The notes beneath the pieces were generated by a model. That model was not told the DNA's origin, did not search any database, and saw only the letters and a list, made by a program, of their open reading frames with translations. Positions 17,837 to 26,549 of a stretch of 64,000 nucleotides of DNA are shown here, piece by piece. Numbering within the stretch: position 1 is the stretch's first letter; every line of letters starts with the position of its first letter. The position numbers and the translations under genes are program-made. The stretch covers positions 1,953,001 to 2,017,000 of the forward strand of contig NZ_JACHLY010000001.1 in assembly GCF_014204715.1 (NCBI RefSeq). Direction: 5' to 3'. The stretch is from Streptomonospora salina. GTDB taxonomy: Bacteria; Actinomycetota; Actinomycetes; Streptosporangiales; Streptosporangiaceae.

Positions 17837-18988
17837 TCACTCCCGCGGCGGGCCGCCCGCGGTTCCGCCGCCGGGCGACAGGCCGGCGGGGCCCTCGCCG
17901 AACTCCTGCGGGAGGGCTGCGGGCCGCACGACGCGGTCGATCCAGGCGTCGGGGTTGCGGATCTCCTTCAGCGTCGGAAGGGTCTCGGGCGACTCCCATA
18001 CGCGGTTGAACTCGGCCATGCCGACCCGGGTGACCACGGTGCGCACGAAGGCCGCGCCCTCTTCGTACTGCTTCATCTTGAGGTCGATGCCCAGCAGCTG
18101 GCGGATGACCTTGTCGACGCGGTTGGCGCCCTCGCGGCGGCGCTGGAAGCGGCGCCGGATCTCGGCGACGCTGGGCACGACCTCGGGGCCCACAGCGTCC
18201 ATGACGTAGTCGCCGTGGCCTTCGGCGAGGCTCATGACCGCGGTGATGCGGTCCATGATCTCGCTCTGCTCCTCGCTCTGGAACGCCTCGATGAGGTTGG
18301 CGTCGCCACCGCGCAGCACCTCGGCCACGGCGTCGCCGGCCGAGCGCAGCCGGTCGATCAGCTGGCCGGCGTCGACGTTGGAGGCCAGCAGCATCTCCTG
18401 CATCTGCTCCTGCACGTAGTCGCGCAGCCAGGGCGAGGAGGTGAACTGCACGCGGTGGGTCTCCTCGTGCAGGCACACCCACAGCCGGAAGTCGTGCGGG
18501 TCCACGTCGAGCTCGCGCTCGGTGTGGACGATGTTGGGGGCGACCAGCGTGAGCCGCCCGGTCGGCGCCCTGCCGTCGGGGTCGGGCGGCAGGAACAGCT
18601 CGTACTGGCCCAGCACCCGGCCGGCGAGGTAGGACAGGACGGCGCCCAGCTGGACGCCGGTCACGCGGGAGCCGACGGCGGTGGTGAGGTTGCCGGCGGT
18701 GCCGCCGGTCAGCCGTTCGCCGCCGAGGCGGTCGAGGACGGGCTCCAGCACCACGCGGAAGCCGGCGACATTGGCCTTGATCCAGCCCGGCCGGTCGACG
18801 ACGGCCGCCGGCCCGCCCGGTTCGAGGGGTTCCATACCGGTGAACTCGCGCACGTGGCCCTGGGCGGTGGCGGACAGCTCACGCAGCTGCGCCACGGCCT
18901 GGCGGGCGTCGGCGAGGTCCACCTGCGGACCGGGCCTCACGAGTCGGACACCGGTGCTGACGGCTACGTCCCAGTCGATCAAACTCAC
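17837..18988 (-). CDS. Zinc-dependent metalloprotease family protein (DUF2342 type)
   Basis: 383 aa. It begins [15 protein letters not shown], the signature start of the family once labelled 'coenzyme F420 biosynthesis associated'. It carries an HEETHR zinc-binding motif (about 173-178) followed by a helical region and '[16 protein letters not shown]', which could supply the third zinc ligand. The C-terminus has '[12 protein letters not shown]'. The gene sits between dac and tilS in actinobacteria; the substrate is unknown. I chose the GTG at 18988, where homology begins, over an open frame reaching 19075. Confidence 0.88.
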   Translation of the reverse strand: MSLIDWDVAVSTGVRLVRPGPQVDLADARQAVAQLRELSATAQGHVREFTGMEPLEPGGPAAVVDRPGWIKANVAGFRVVLEPVLDRLGGERLTGGTAGNLTTAVGSRVTGVQLGAVLSYLAGRVLGQYELFLPPDPDGRAPTGRLTLVAPNIVHTERELDVDPHDFRLWVCLHEETHRVQFTSSPWLRDYVQEQMQEMLLASNVDAGQLIDRLRSAGDAVAEVLRGGDANLIEAFQSEEQSEIMDRITAVMSLAEGHGDYVMDAVGPEVVPSVAEIRRRFQRRREGANRVDKVIRQLLGIDLKMKQYEEGAAFVRTVVTRVGMAEFNRVWESPETLPTLKEIRNPDAWIDRVVRPAALPQEFGEGPAGLSPGGGTAGGPPRE

Positions 18989-19047
18989 GTGTTCACCGTA
19001 CCCACGAAACCGCCGAATGGGCGTGCGACGCGGGGATTTCGGGGTTT

Positions 19048-19067
19048 CCTCGGGGAAGTCCCCGAGG
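19048..19067 (-). terminator. Hairpin downstream of dac
   Basis: Perfect 8-bp stem CCTCGGGG/CCCCGAGG with a 4-base loop, about 80 bases after the dac stop and before the metalloprotease start. Confidence 0.5.
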
Positions 19068-19147
19068 CCGCGCACGTCCGCGCCGGTGGGGCCCCGTCCC
19101 CCGATCCGCCGCCGGCCCGTCTCCGACGGCCCGGCGGCCTCCCCCGG

Positions 19148-20533
19148 TTAGCGGCAGCCGCACTCGGCGAGCGCCGCGGCGAAGGCGTCGAGGTCGCTGC
19201 CCAGTGCGGCGGGGTGGTTGGCGATGAACGCGAACACCAGCAGCCGTCCGTCGGCGTCGTAGACGGTACCCGCGAGGGCGCTCACGCCGTTGAGGGTGCC
19301 GGTCTTGGCCCGGACGCGCCCCGCACCCGCCCGGGATCCCCCGGCCTCGGAGTAGCGGTCGTCGAGGGTTCCGGTGAAGTGGGCGGTAGGCAGGCCGGCG
19401 ACGAGGGAGTACAGGTCCGGCCGCTGCGCATCGGCCGACATCCGCAGCAGCGCGACGAGCGCCTCGGGCGCGATCCGGTTGTCGACCGACAGTCCGCTGC
19501 CGTCCTCGACGTGGACGCCCTCCACTCCCAGTTCGTCCAGCACGTCGGCCACGCCCTCGGACGCGCCGGCGAAGGAGGCGTCGTAGCCCTGTGCCAGGCC
19601 GACCTGGCGGAACAGCGCCTCGGCGATGTTGTTGGCGCTTTCCAGCAGCATCCACTCGACCAGGGAGGACATCGGCGGCGACTGCACAGCGGCGACGGCG
19701 TCGGCGTCCTCGGGCGCCTCTGCGGGGCTGGGCCCGCCGTCGACCTCCACGCCCGCGGCCTCCAGCCGCTCGGCGAAGGCCTCGGCGGCGGCGCCCGGCG
19801 GATCGGCGACGCGGTCGCTGTAGTGGTCCGACGGGTCGAGGCGGCCGCCGTCGAGCATCAGGGCGTGCACGGTCGCGACGTTGCCGCCGTCGACGTAGCC
19901 CGGTTTCCAGCCCGGCCCCGTGTCGGAGCCGCTGTAGAGCGAGTCGTCGTAGCTGAGCTCCACGGAGCCGGCGCCCGACTCCTCCAGCGCGGCGGCGGTA
20001 TCGGCGGCCAGCTGTTCCAGGGTGGCCGGACGCGGATAGCGGTCCTGGTCACGGGTCACGGTGAGGGTGGGGTCGCCGCCGCCGACGAGGACGATCCCGC
20101 CGTCGCCGTCGCGGACCACCTCGGTGGTCAGCCGCGCGTCGGGGCCCGCGGCGTGGAGCACGGCGGCCCCGGTGACGATCTTGGTGGTGGAGGCGGGGAC
20201 GGCTCCGTGGCCCGCATCGCGCCCGTAGAGCCGTTCGCCGGTGCGGGCGTCGGCCACATAGGCGTAGAGGCCGTCGGCGACGCCGGAACCGGCCGTGGGA
20301 TCATCGAGCTTGTCCCGGAGCCGCTCCGGATCCACCTGGGCGGCGTCCTGCTGAGCCGTGTCGGGCGCGTCCTCGGCGAAGGCGACAGGATAGGGCATCG
20401 CCGCGGGTGGGCGGGAGTCGATGATGTCGATCGCGACAACACCCGCCACCAGCACGAATATGTTGAGGACGGCCAACGCGGACAGCGCTCGGGCCCGTAC
20501 CTGCCGCACCCCGCACCTGCCTTCCGTTGGCAT
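19148..20533 (-). CDS. dac: D-alanyl-D-alanine carboxypeptidase / endopeptidase (PBP4, S13 family)
   Basis: Trims or cleaves peptidoglycan peptides outside the membrane. 461 aa with an N-terminal signal anchor (about 16-38), the SxxK serine motif in PASTTKIVTG (about 113), SxN as SANN near 298, and KTG near 410, all three active-site motifs of S13 penicillin-binding proteins. ATG at 20533 has AAAGG upstream; a GTG at 20563 would add ten residues. It is divergent from ppa with about 56 bases between starts, so the two promoters overlap. Confidence 0.94.
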   Translation of the reverse strand: MPTEGRCGVRQVRARALSALAVLNIFVLVAGVVAIDIIDSRPPAAMPYPVAFAEDAPDTAQQDAAQVDPERLRDKLDDPTAGSGVADGLYAYVADARTGERLYGRDAGHGAVPASTTKIVTGAAVLHAAGPDARLTTEVVRDGDGGIVLVGGGDPTLTVTRDQDRYPRPATLEQLAADTAAALEESGAGSVELSYDDSLYSGSDTGPGWKPGYVDGGNVATVHALMLDGGRLDPSDHYSDRVADPPGAAAEAFAERLEAAGVEVDGGPSPAEAPEDADAVAAVQSPPMSSLVEWMLLESANNIAEALFRQVGLAQGYDASFAGASEGVADVLDELGVEGVHVEDGSGLSVDNRIAPEALVALLRMSADAQRPDLYSLVAGLPTAHFTGTLDDRYSEAGGSRAGAGRVRAKTGTLNGVSALAGTVYDADGRLLVFAFIANHPAALGSDLDAFAAALAECGCR

Positions 20534-20589
20534 ACGACGACCTTTGACTGTTTGTAGCGACACTAGCCGCAGAGGAAGCCGAGAACAGC

Positions 20590-21117
20590 ATGGAATTCGA
20601 CGTCACGATCGAGATCCCCAAGGGCGAGCGCAACAAGTATGAGATGGATCACGAGACAGGACGGATCCGTCTGGACAGGATGCTGTTCACGTCGACGAGC
20701 TACCCGGCCGACTACGGGTTCATCGAAGGCACGCTCGGCGAGGACGGCGACCCGTTGGACGCGCTCGTCCTGCTGAAGCACCCCACCTTCCCCGGGTGCC
20801 TGATCCGCTGCCGGGCCGTGGGCATGTTCCGCATGCGCGACGAGGCCGGCGGCGACGACAAGGTGCTGTGCGTACCGGCGACCGACCCGCGCATGGAGCA
20901 CCTTCGCGACATCCACCACGTGAACGAGTTCGAGCGCCTGGAGGTCGAGCACTTCTTCAGCGTCTACAAGGACCTCGAACCCGGCAAGTCCGTCGAGGGC
21001 GCCACATGGGTGGGCCGCCACGACGCCGAGCAGGAGGTCCTCGGCTCGGTCAAGCGCGCCGAAGAGGCCGGCGGGCACGGCGACACTTCCCACATCAAGC
21101 TGAGTAAAGCCGAGTAG
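20590..21117 (+). CDS. ppa: Inorganic pyrophosphatase
   Basis: Hydrolyses pyrophosphate to phosphate, pulling biosynthetic reactions forward. Family I enzyme, 175 aa, with '[11 protein letters not shown]', [20 protein letters not shown], the metal-binding motif [10 protein letters not shown] and 'VPATDPR'. The C-terminus (KHGD-like '[15 protein letters not shown]') is slightly extended. ATG has AGAGGAAG upstream. Single-gene unit divergent from dac. Confidence 0.97.
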   Translation: MEFDVTIEIPKGERNKYEMDHETGRIRLDRMLFTSTSYPADYGFIEGTLGEDGDPLDALVLLKHPTFPGCLIRCRAVGMFRMRDEAGGDDKVLCVPATDPRMEHLRDIHHVNEFERLEVEHFFSVYKDLEPGKSVEGATWVGRHDAEQEVLGSVKRAEEAGGHGDTSHIKLSKAE

Positions 21118-21152
21118 GCGGGCGCCGACGGATCACGGGCGCCTCCGCCGTC

Positions 21153-21170
21153 CGCCGGCTGCGGCCGGCG
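21153..21170 (+). terminator. Small hairpin after ppa
   Basis: 7-bp GC stem with a 4-base loop, 36 bases past the ppa stop. There is no T-run, so the call rests on position and stem only. Confidence 0.35.
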
Positions 21171-21273
21171 CGTGCGGGGACCGCGATGCGGACGACCGTC
21201 GCCGGGCGTGCCGGTCCCAGGGGTGGTGGCACGCTTCCGGCTGTCTCGCCGCAGCTCTCCGCGCGGTCGGGGA

Positions 21274-21939
21274 TCAGTCCGCGCGCAGGTGGCGCTCGAT
21301 CCGCTCGGTGACGCGCTCGATCCGCTCGGCGGAGAGCACGGCGTCCCGGGCGAGGATGTGCCGGATAGCGGGGCGGGGGCGCGCCAGCAGCACCCGCCCC
21401 CATTCGACGACCGGCCGCGGTCGCCGCCCGGAGACCAGCACCACCGCCGTCGCCGCCGGGACGTGGGCGTGCCCGGGGCCCGTCTCGGAAGCCAGCAGGC
21501 GGTCCATGCGGGCCGACTGCGCCGCCAGGCGTTCGGCGATCCGGTCGACCGGCATTCCGCCGACGCGCCAGCCGTGGCGACCGTCCGGCGCGGCCGGACG
21601 GCGCGTGGCCGCGAGCAGGAACACTCCGCCGGGCCCGACCGCCACGTAGCGGGCGGCGCCGTCGGGTACCAGCCGGTAGCCGCCGCCGCGCAGTTCCCGG
21701 AGTGCCGAGCGCGATCCGTTTGCGCCGGAGGGCGTGCGCCGGTTCGCCGCGTCGAGCAGGACGTAGCTGAAGGCGGTCAGGCCCGCCACGAGCACGCCGG
21801 CCCGCACGCCCAGGAAGCCGGCGGCCATGACCCCTGCGGCGGCCGAGATCAGCGCGCGTACCGCGATCCGGGCCCATCCGCCGTCGGGTGCGGCGGAGCG
21901 ACCGGATCCGCCCGGCCGGCCCGCTCCATCGCCCCCCAA
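21274..21939 (-). CDS. Membrane protein with a NERD-like (nuclease-related) region
   Basis: 221 aa. A disordered N-terminus leads to two transmembrane helices (about 26-64). A C-terminal domain contains RYVAVGPGGVFLLAATRR, resembling the core strand of NERD domains, and a helical end 'IERVTERIERHLRAD'. The TTG start at 21939 is supported by GGAGGTGA 6 bases upstream. Similar membrane NERD-like proteins occur in actinobacteria without known function. Assignment to NERD is tentative. Confidence 0.6.
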   Translation of the reverse strand: MGGDGAGRPGGSGRSAAPDGGWARIAVRALISAAAGVMAAGFLGVRAGVLVAGLTAFSYVLLDAANRRTPSGANGSRSALRELRGGGYRLVPDGAARYVAVGPGGVFLLAATRRPAAPDGRHGWRVGGMPVDRIAERLAAQSARMDRLLASETGPGHAHVPAATAVVLVSGRRPRPVVEWGRVLLARPRPAIRHILARDAVLSAERIERVTERIERHLRAD

Positions 21940-22343
21940 CGATCACCTCCGGCGCGACCTGCGCGAACAGGCGCGCACTCGTTCCCGTTCCGCTCCCCCG
22001 TGCCGTCCTTCCGGCGGCCCGCCGGACGCCGCGCGGAGCGTCCGGCGCAGCGGCGCGGGGCGGCGACGCGCGCTCGGTCCGACCGCCGGCGCCGCGGGCG
22101 CCGTGCGCCGGTGCGCGCCGCAGGACCGCGACCATCCCCCGGATTCCGGTCTTTAGCGGCCTCTTATGCCATCACCGAATCAGGCGGCGTCGCAACGCGT
22201 TTACCTAAAACCGGTCCGAACTCATCCCGTAATTCCGGGCCGTGCGCTGCGGGTCCCGCCGGTGGGCGGGCCGAGGCGCATCCGGGGTGCGGCGCGCGTG
22301 TCGCGGCGTGATGCGGGCGACACTCCGATCGCGCGGTCGGCGC
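21940..22343. other. Intergenic region with an AT-richer patch
   Basis: About 400 bases without a supported gene. Positions 22150-22240 are distinctly less GC-rich than the surroundings and may hold promoter elements; no specific motif is clear. Confidence 0.45.
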
Positions 22344-22375
22344 TTGACACTCGGCGCGGGGCTTGGTGTTCTTAG
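22344..22375 (+). promoter_or_regulatory. Candidate promoter of the Cys-codon leader peptide
   Basis: A perfect TTGACA -35 (22344-22349). A weak -10 lies 18-20 bases downstream. The predicted transcription start falls at or within a few bases of the ATG at 22380, so the leader peptide mRNA would be leaderless. Confidence 0.5.
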
Positions 22376-22379
22376 CGGT

Positions 22380-22490
22380 ATGCATCCGCGCACCCGTTCT
22401 GATCGGCCCTTCATGGCTCGCAGCGCCCCCGCCGGCGCTCGCCGTGCGGTCGGTGCGCGGTGCCTGTGTCGCTGTCCGGCCCGCCGCTGA
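22380..22490 (+). CDS. Cysteine-rich leader (attenuator) peptide, 36 aa
   Basis: A short ORF starting with MHPRTRSDRPF and ending GARCLCRCPARR, with three Cys codons in five positions just before the end. Short leaderless ORFs with clustered Cys codons that attenuate downstream sulfur-metabolism genes in response to cysteine are known in actinobacteria. Here the ORF directly follows a TTGACA promoter and is 185 bases before the next gene. There is no ribosome binding site. The peptide itself probably has no function; ribosome stalling at the Cys codons would be the signal. Confidence 0.55.
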   Translation: MHPRTRSDRPFMARSAPAGARRAVGARCLCRCPARR

Positions 22491-22675
22491 GCACCGCTGA
22501 ACCGCGGCGCGCCGCAGGCACCGCCTGACGGCGCTTTCTGTACGCACCGCCGGTCCCGCCGCGCCGACGTGTGTCGGCACCCGCCCGCGGACCCCGGCAC
22601 CAGGCCGGACCGGCCCCCGGTTTGCAGCTCCGGCGCCGCGCGCCGAGCACTCCCTACGTGAGGACGGCTTCACCC

Positions 22676-23212
22676 ATGACCCGCGAAACCGCAGCTACCG
22701 CGACCGTCGACGAACACGCCCGGGCGCGGGACGACCACGCACGGCGACCGTCGTCCTCGCCCGAAGGCATCGGCGACATCGTGCTCGCCGGACACCCCGC
22801 GCCCTATCCGCACTTGCGGTCCCGCAGCACCCCCACCATCGGACGGCTCGCCTCCGCCGCCCGCACCGCCGCCTCGGCGCTGGCACAGTCGGCGCCGCAG
22901 TCCCGGAGCACGGGGCGGTGGCAGCCCGCACCGCGCCGGGCCCGCCGCGTCGTGACCGGGCGGATGCGCGTCAGCACACTGGTCCTGGAACCCGACGGGT
23001 TCGCCGCCGTGCCGTCGCGGAGCCCCCGTGACGCGGCCGTGCTGCACGTGGCACAGGGCAGCGTGCACATGGTCACCGTCGCACCCGACCACCGGATGCA
23101 AGCGGTCCAGGAGTTGGACGGCGAGCGCGCCCGGGTACTCGGGTCGGGCGACGGCCACCGGCTCATCAACACCGGCGACGAACCCGCAGTCGTCGTGCGC
23201 ATCACCGGTTGA
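22676..23212 (+). CDS. Cupin-like protein, possibly a degenerate cysteine-dioxygenase relative
   Basis: 178 aa. The first 85 residues are Ser/Arg/Ala-rich and look disordered. The C-terminal half is a small cupin-like barrel: 'VSTLVLEPDGFAAVP', AVLHVAQGSVHMVTV, and GDGHRLINTGDEPAVVVRI. The last segment resembles the second cupin motif of actinobacterial cysteine dioxygenases, but the HxH metal-ligand pair of motif 1 is missing, so iron binding is doubtful. The Cys-codon leader upstream fits a sulfur-metabolism role. ATG at 22676; a GTG at 22659 is out of frame. Function is uncertain. Confidence 0.55.
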   Translation: MTRETAATATVDEHARARDDHARRPSSSPEGIGDIVLAGHPAPYPHLRSRSTPTIGRLASAARTAASALAQSAPQSRSTGRWQPAPRRARRVVTGRMRVSTLVLEPDGFAAVPSRSPRDAAVLHVAQGSVHMVTVAPDHRMQAVQELDGERARVLGSGDGHRLINTGDEPAVVVRITG

Positions 23213-23239
23213 GGCCGGCGCGCGGCGGCCGGCGCACGG

Positions 23240-23608
23240 CTAGTCGGTGCCGCCCGCCGCCGCACGCAGGGCCTCGTCGACGGCCTCGATCGACCGCAGC
23301 AGGGCCGCCATGCGCTTGCCTTCGGCCTGATAGGCGTGCATGACCTGGTCGACGGCGTGCTGGGGCAGGTAGTCGCGAAGCTCCACGCGTGCGGCGCGGT
23401 AGCCCTGGCGCGCACCCTCCAGCGAGGACGCGACGTGCTGGCGCGCCAGCCGCGAAAGCGCCACCGGATGCCGCCGCAGCACCCCGTGCAACCGGTAGTC
23501 GGCGGGCACGTGATCGAACAGCCAGACCGTGGCGGTCTGCTCGAACGACTCCGACCCCGGCGGATGCACGCTCTCCGGCCAATCCGGGGATAACCGCTGC
23601 TCAGGCAT
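23240..23608 (-). CDS. Conserved actinobacterial protein of unknown function
   Basis: 122 aa, cytosolic and helical, with 'ATVWLFDHVPADYRLHGVLRRHP', then QHVASSLEGARQGYRAARVEL and a C-terminal helix 'RSIEAVDEALRAA'. No catalytic motif is evident. It converges on the cupin-like gene with a 27-base gap. The codon usage and open frame look genuine. ATG at 23608. Confidence 0.7.
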   Translation of the reverse strand: MPEQRLSPDWPESVHPPGSESFEQTATVWLFDHVPADYRLHGVLRRHPVALSRLARQHVASSLEGARQGYRAARVELRDYLPQHAVDQVMHAYQAEGKRMAALLRSIEAVDEALRAAAGGTD

Positions 23609-23759
23609 ACCACGATCCTACCCGAGCACGTACACGTGTTCGATTCCGGGATCACGGGCGACGGACTTCCGGGAGATCACGGGGCACCGGGACGACGGGA
23701 TCCGGCCACCGGCCGCGGCGTCGCCGCGGCCGCGCCCGCCCCGGCGCCGCTGCGGCGGT

Positions 23760-24014
23760 CTACTCCGGCGGCTCCTGCGGGGAACCCGCCGGCCCCGCGG
23801 ACTCGCCGGACGGCTCCCCGCCCTTCGACTCCTCCTCGCCCGCGCGCCGCTCGGCCTCGACCCGGAGCGCGTATTCCGCGGCGTCCACGGCGGCACGCGC
23901 GGTGATCGCGTTGGTGTGCGCCCGCTCCACATCGTCGAGCTGGATGCAGTCGAACGACACGCGCGCGTCGTGGATGGCGGCTTCGAGCTGGCGTCCTGCC
24001 TCGTCCAGGCTCAC
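23760..24014 (-). CDS. Small helical protein of unknown function
   Basis: 84 aa: two amphipathic helices ('DEAGRQLEAAIHDARVSFDC' and 'TNAITARAAVDAAEYALRVE') followed by a Glu/Gly/Pro-rich tail. The GTG start at 24014 has AAGGGGAG at good spacing. It is divergent from the exonuclease gene. Not recognised. Confidence 0.6.
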   Translation of the reverse strand: MSLDEAGRQLEAAIHDARVSFDCIQLDDVERAHTNAITARAAVDAAEYALRVEAERRAGEEESKGGEPSGESAGPAGSPQEPPE

Positions 24015-24296
24015 GGTCTCCCCTTCCCTTCGGCGTGCGGCCTCGTCCGACCGCGACGTCCGGCCTCGGGTCCTCCATGCGCGAATCCGTCGCGAGGAGC
24101 CGCACGTTGGATATGTCTACCCGTGTGGCCTGCGGATCATGTCGTGCCCTGCGTGACTCCCCCGCCCATCGGCGGCACCCGGTGCCGACCCGCATGCCGG
24201 CCCCCATGCCGACCCGCCCCGTCCGGCCGTCGGCGGCGGGGAACGTCACCGGCCGCGGCTAGCATGACCGGGATCCGATGAGAGCAGGGAAGTACG

Positions 24297-25145
24297 ATGC
24301 GCAACCGCTACCCGGGAAATTGCACCTCCTGCGGCACCCCCGTCGCGGCCCAGGCCGGAGTCGTCCTCAACCAGGACGGGCGGTGGCGCACCTACTGCGC
24401 CGAGCACGAGCCCCGTCCCGAACCCCCGCCGCGCGGCGACCACCTCGGCTGGCACACCGGCCCGCTCGCCGGCTACGACTGCGAGACCTCCGCACGCGAT
24501 CCCCACACGGCCTTCCTGGTCTCGGCCGCCTTCGTCGACTCCGCCGGCAGCGAACGCACGTGGCTGGTCGACCCCGCCGACCGCGAGATCCCCGAGGAGG
24601 CCATCGCCGTCCACGGCATCACCAACGAGCGCGCCCGCGACGAGGGGATTCCGGCGGCCAAGGCCCTGGACGAGATCGCCGAGGCCCTCAGCGCCCACCT
24701 GCTGTCCGGGAACGGCCTGGCGGTCTTCAACGCCCCCTTCGACCTGACGGTGCTGGCCGGCGAACTGCGCCGCCACGAGCTCGCGCCGCTCAGCGAGCGC
24801 CTCGGCGCCGACACCGTCTCCCCCGTCCTCGACCCCCTGGTCATCGACCGCGGAAGCGACCCCTACCGGCGCGGCCCCCGCAACCTCGCGGCCATGTGCG
24901 GGTTCTACGGCGTCAGCCTTGAGGGCGCGCACACCGCCGTGGGCGACGCGTCGGCCTGCCTCACGCTGGCGTGCGAGATCGCGGCGCGCCGCCCCGACGT
25001 CGCGGCGCTGGATCTGCAGACGCTGCACCGGCGCCAGATCGAATGGGCCGCGGCCTACGCCCGCAGCCGCCAGGAATGGCTCGACAAGCGCCGCCCCGGC
25101 CACGGCACCGTCGTCGACGGCACCTGGCCCTGCACGACCGGCTGA
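24297..25145 (+). CDS. DEDDh 3'-5' exonuclease with an N-terminal zinc-ribbon
   Basis: 282 aa. The N-terminus has CTSC at 9-12 and CAEH at 34-37, a likely Cys3His zinc site. The exonuclease domain follows: Exo I GYDCETSARDP (D61, E63), 'AIAVHGITNERA', Exo II FNAPFDLTVL and Exo III HTAVGDASACLTL. This is the DnaQ/epsilon-like DEDDh family, usually acting on DNA or RNA 3' ends. It is not the replicative epsilon subunit, being stand-alone with no PHP or BRCT domain. ATG at 24297 with AGCAGGGAAG upstream. It is probably a repair or nucleic-acid-processing nuclease. Confidence 0.87.
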   Translation: MRNRYPGNCTSCGTPVAAQAGVVLNQDGRWRTYCAEHEPRPEPPPRGDHLGWHTGPLAGYDCETSARDPHTAFLVSAAFVDSAGSERTWLVDPADREIPEEAIAVHGITNERARDEGIPAAKALDEIAEALSAHLLSGNGLAVFNAPFDLTVLAGELRRHELAPLSERLGADTVSPVLDPLVIDRGSDPYRRGPRNLAAMCGFYGVSLEGAHTAVGDASACLTLACEIAARRPDVAALDLQTLHRRQIEWAAAYARSRQEWLDKRRPGHGTVVDGTWPCTTG

Positions 25146-25219
25146 GCGCCGCTGAGACGGTCACCCGCACCCGGCCCGCACGGCGCGCCGGTACAAGCCG
25201 GTGCGCCGGCCTCCGCGGT

Positions 25220-26377
25220 TCACCGCAGGCCGATGGTGGCGCTGGCGCGGCGCTGCTCGGTGGGCAGCCACGACAGCGGCACCAGGTCGGCCAGGAAGGC
25301 GTAGTCGCGGGCCAGCTTGCGCTCGGTCGCGCTCTGGCCCGCCGCGATCTGGCCCCACCACGATGCGATGTCGGCCCAGCCCGGCGCCGACAGCGACCCG
25401 CCGGTATGGCGCAGCGACAGCGCGGCCGAGAGGTTGGCGAAACGCAGCCGCTGCTCCAGCGGCCAGTTCGCCAGCGTGCCGACGATGAACGCGGCGCCGA
25501 ACACGTCCCCGGCCCCCGTGGTGTCGATGGCCTCCAGCACCAGCCCCTCCACCTCGGCGTGCTCGCCGGTGCACCGGTCCACCGCCAGTGCTCCGCGCGG
25601 CCCGTCGGTGACCACCGCCACCGGAACGCATTCGGCCAGTGCCGACAGCGCCGACGCCGGACTGCCGGTGCGGGTGTAGGCCATCGCCTCGATGGCGTTG
25701 GGCATGAACACGTCGCAGTGCCGCAGCTGCTCCAGCACCGACCCGCTCCAGGTCTCGCTGTCGTCCCAGCCCACGTCGGCGAAGATCCGCGCGCCCTCGG
25801 CGGCCTGGTCCAGCGCCCACTGCGGCATGCCCTGGTCCACGCCCAGGCTGACCAGAGCCGCCCGGGCCTGCGGCAGCGCACGGGCCATATCGGCATGGGG
25901 TGTGGGCGACGGATGCTCGTGGGTCACCATGCTGCGGTCGCCGCGGTAGGCCAGCGACACCGTGAAGGGCGAGTGCCAGTCGGGAATGCGCCGCGACGCC
26001 GACAGGTCGACGCGCTCCTGCGTGCTCAGCGTCTCCCAGGCGAAGTCGCCGTAGACGTCCTCGCCGAAGGCCGTCGCCACCGCCGTGCGCAGGCCCAGCC
26101 GCGACGCGGCGACAGCCGGGTTGGCGACCCCGCCCGGGCAGGAGCCCATGCCTTCGGCGCCGACTTCGGTACCGGCGGCCGGCGGCGCAGCCAGCCCGGT
26201 GAGGACGATGTCGAAGAAGACGGTCCCGCTCAGCGCCAGGTCGACGGCCGGGCTGTCGGGCTCGCGCTCCGCGGCCAGGACGTCGTGCGGCAACCCGACG
26301 AGCGGCGCCGACTCCAGCCTGCCGTCGGCCGTCGGCGCCTGCTGACCCTTCCCGCTGCCGCGCTTCTGCACGCCCAT
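25220..26377 (-). CDS. PfkB-family carbohydrate kinase
   Basis: 385 aa ribokinase-fold sugar kinase. It has a 40-residue variable N-terminus, then 'LSGTVFFDIVLTGL', CPGGVANPAVAASRLG, 'AFGEDVYGDFAW', and the C-terminal signature DTTGAGDVFGAAFI (about 286-299) with the catalytic Asp of GAGD. The substrate cannot be read from sequence. It is divergent from a GH4 glycosidase gene with 172 bases between, suggesting a shared sugar or glycoside pathway. ATG at 26377. Confidence 0.88.
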   Translation of the reverse strand: MGVQKRGSGKGQQAPTADGRLESAPLVGLPHDVLAAEREPDSPAVDLALSGTVFFDIVLTGLAAPPAAGTEVGAEGMGSCPGGVANPAVAASRLGLRTAVATAFGEDVYGDFAWETLSTQERVDLSASRRIPDWHSPFTVSLAYRGDRSMVTHEHPSPTPHADMARALPQARAALVSLGVDQGMPQWALDQAAEGARIFADVGWDDSETWSGSVLEQLRHCDVFMPNAIEAMAYTRTGSPASALSALAECVPVAVVTDGPRGALAVDRCTGEHAEVEGLVLEAIDTTGAGDVFGAAFIVGTLANWPLEQRLRFANLSAALSLRHTGGSLSAPGWADIASWWGQIAAGQSATERKLARDYAFLADLVPLSWLPTEQRRASATIGLR

Positions 26378-26456
26378 GGCCGCCCCTGCGATCGCCCGCC
26401 CCCGTGAGGGCTCCTTCCCGAACGTCCTAGAAGTGCAGGCTACGCAAGGACACCGC

Positions 26457-26473
26457 CGTCGGCACGTCCGACG
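26457..26473. promoter_or_regulatory. Inverted repeat in the kinase/GH4 divergent promoter
   Basis: A 6-bp inverted repeat CGTCGG/CCGACG with a 5-base spacer near the middle of the 172-base divergent region. It is a possible operator for a sugar regulator, but short enough to be chance in such GC-rich DNA. Confidence 0.25.
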
Positions 26474-26549
26474 TTGCGCACATCCGCCCGCACCGGAGCC
26501 GACTACCGTGAAAACCGGACCGGACCATCCGGGGAGAGGAGACGCACAC

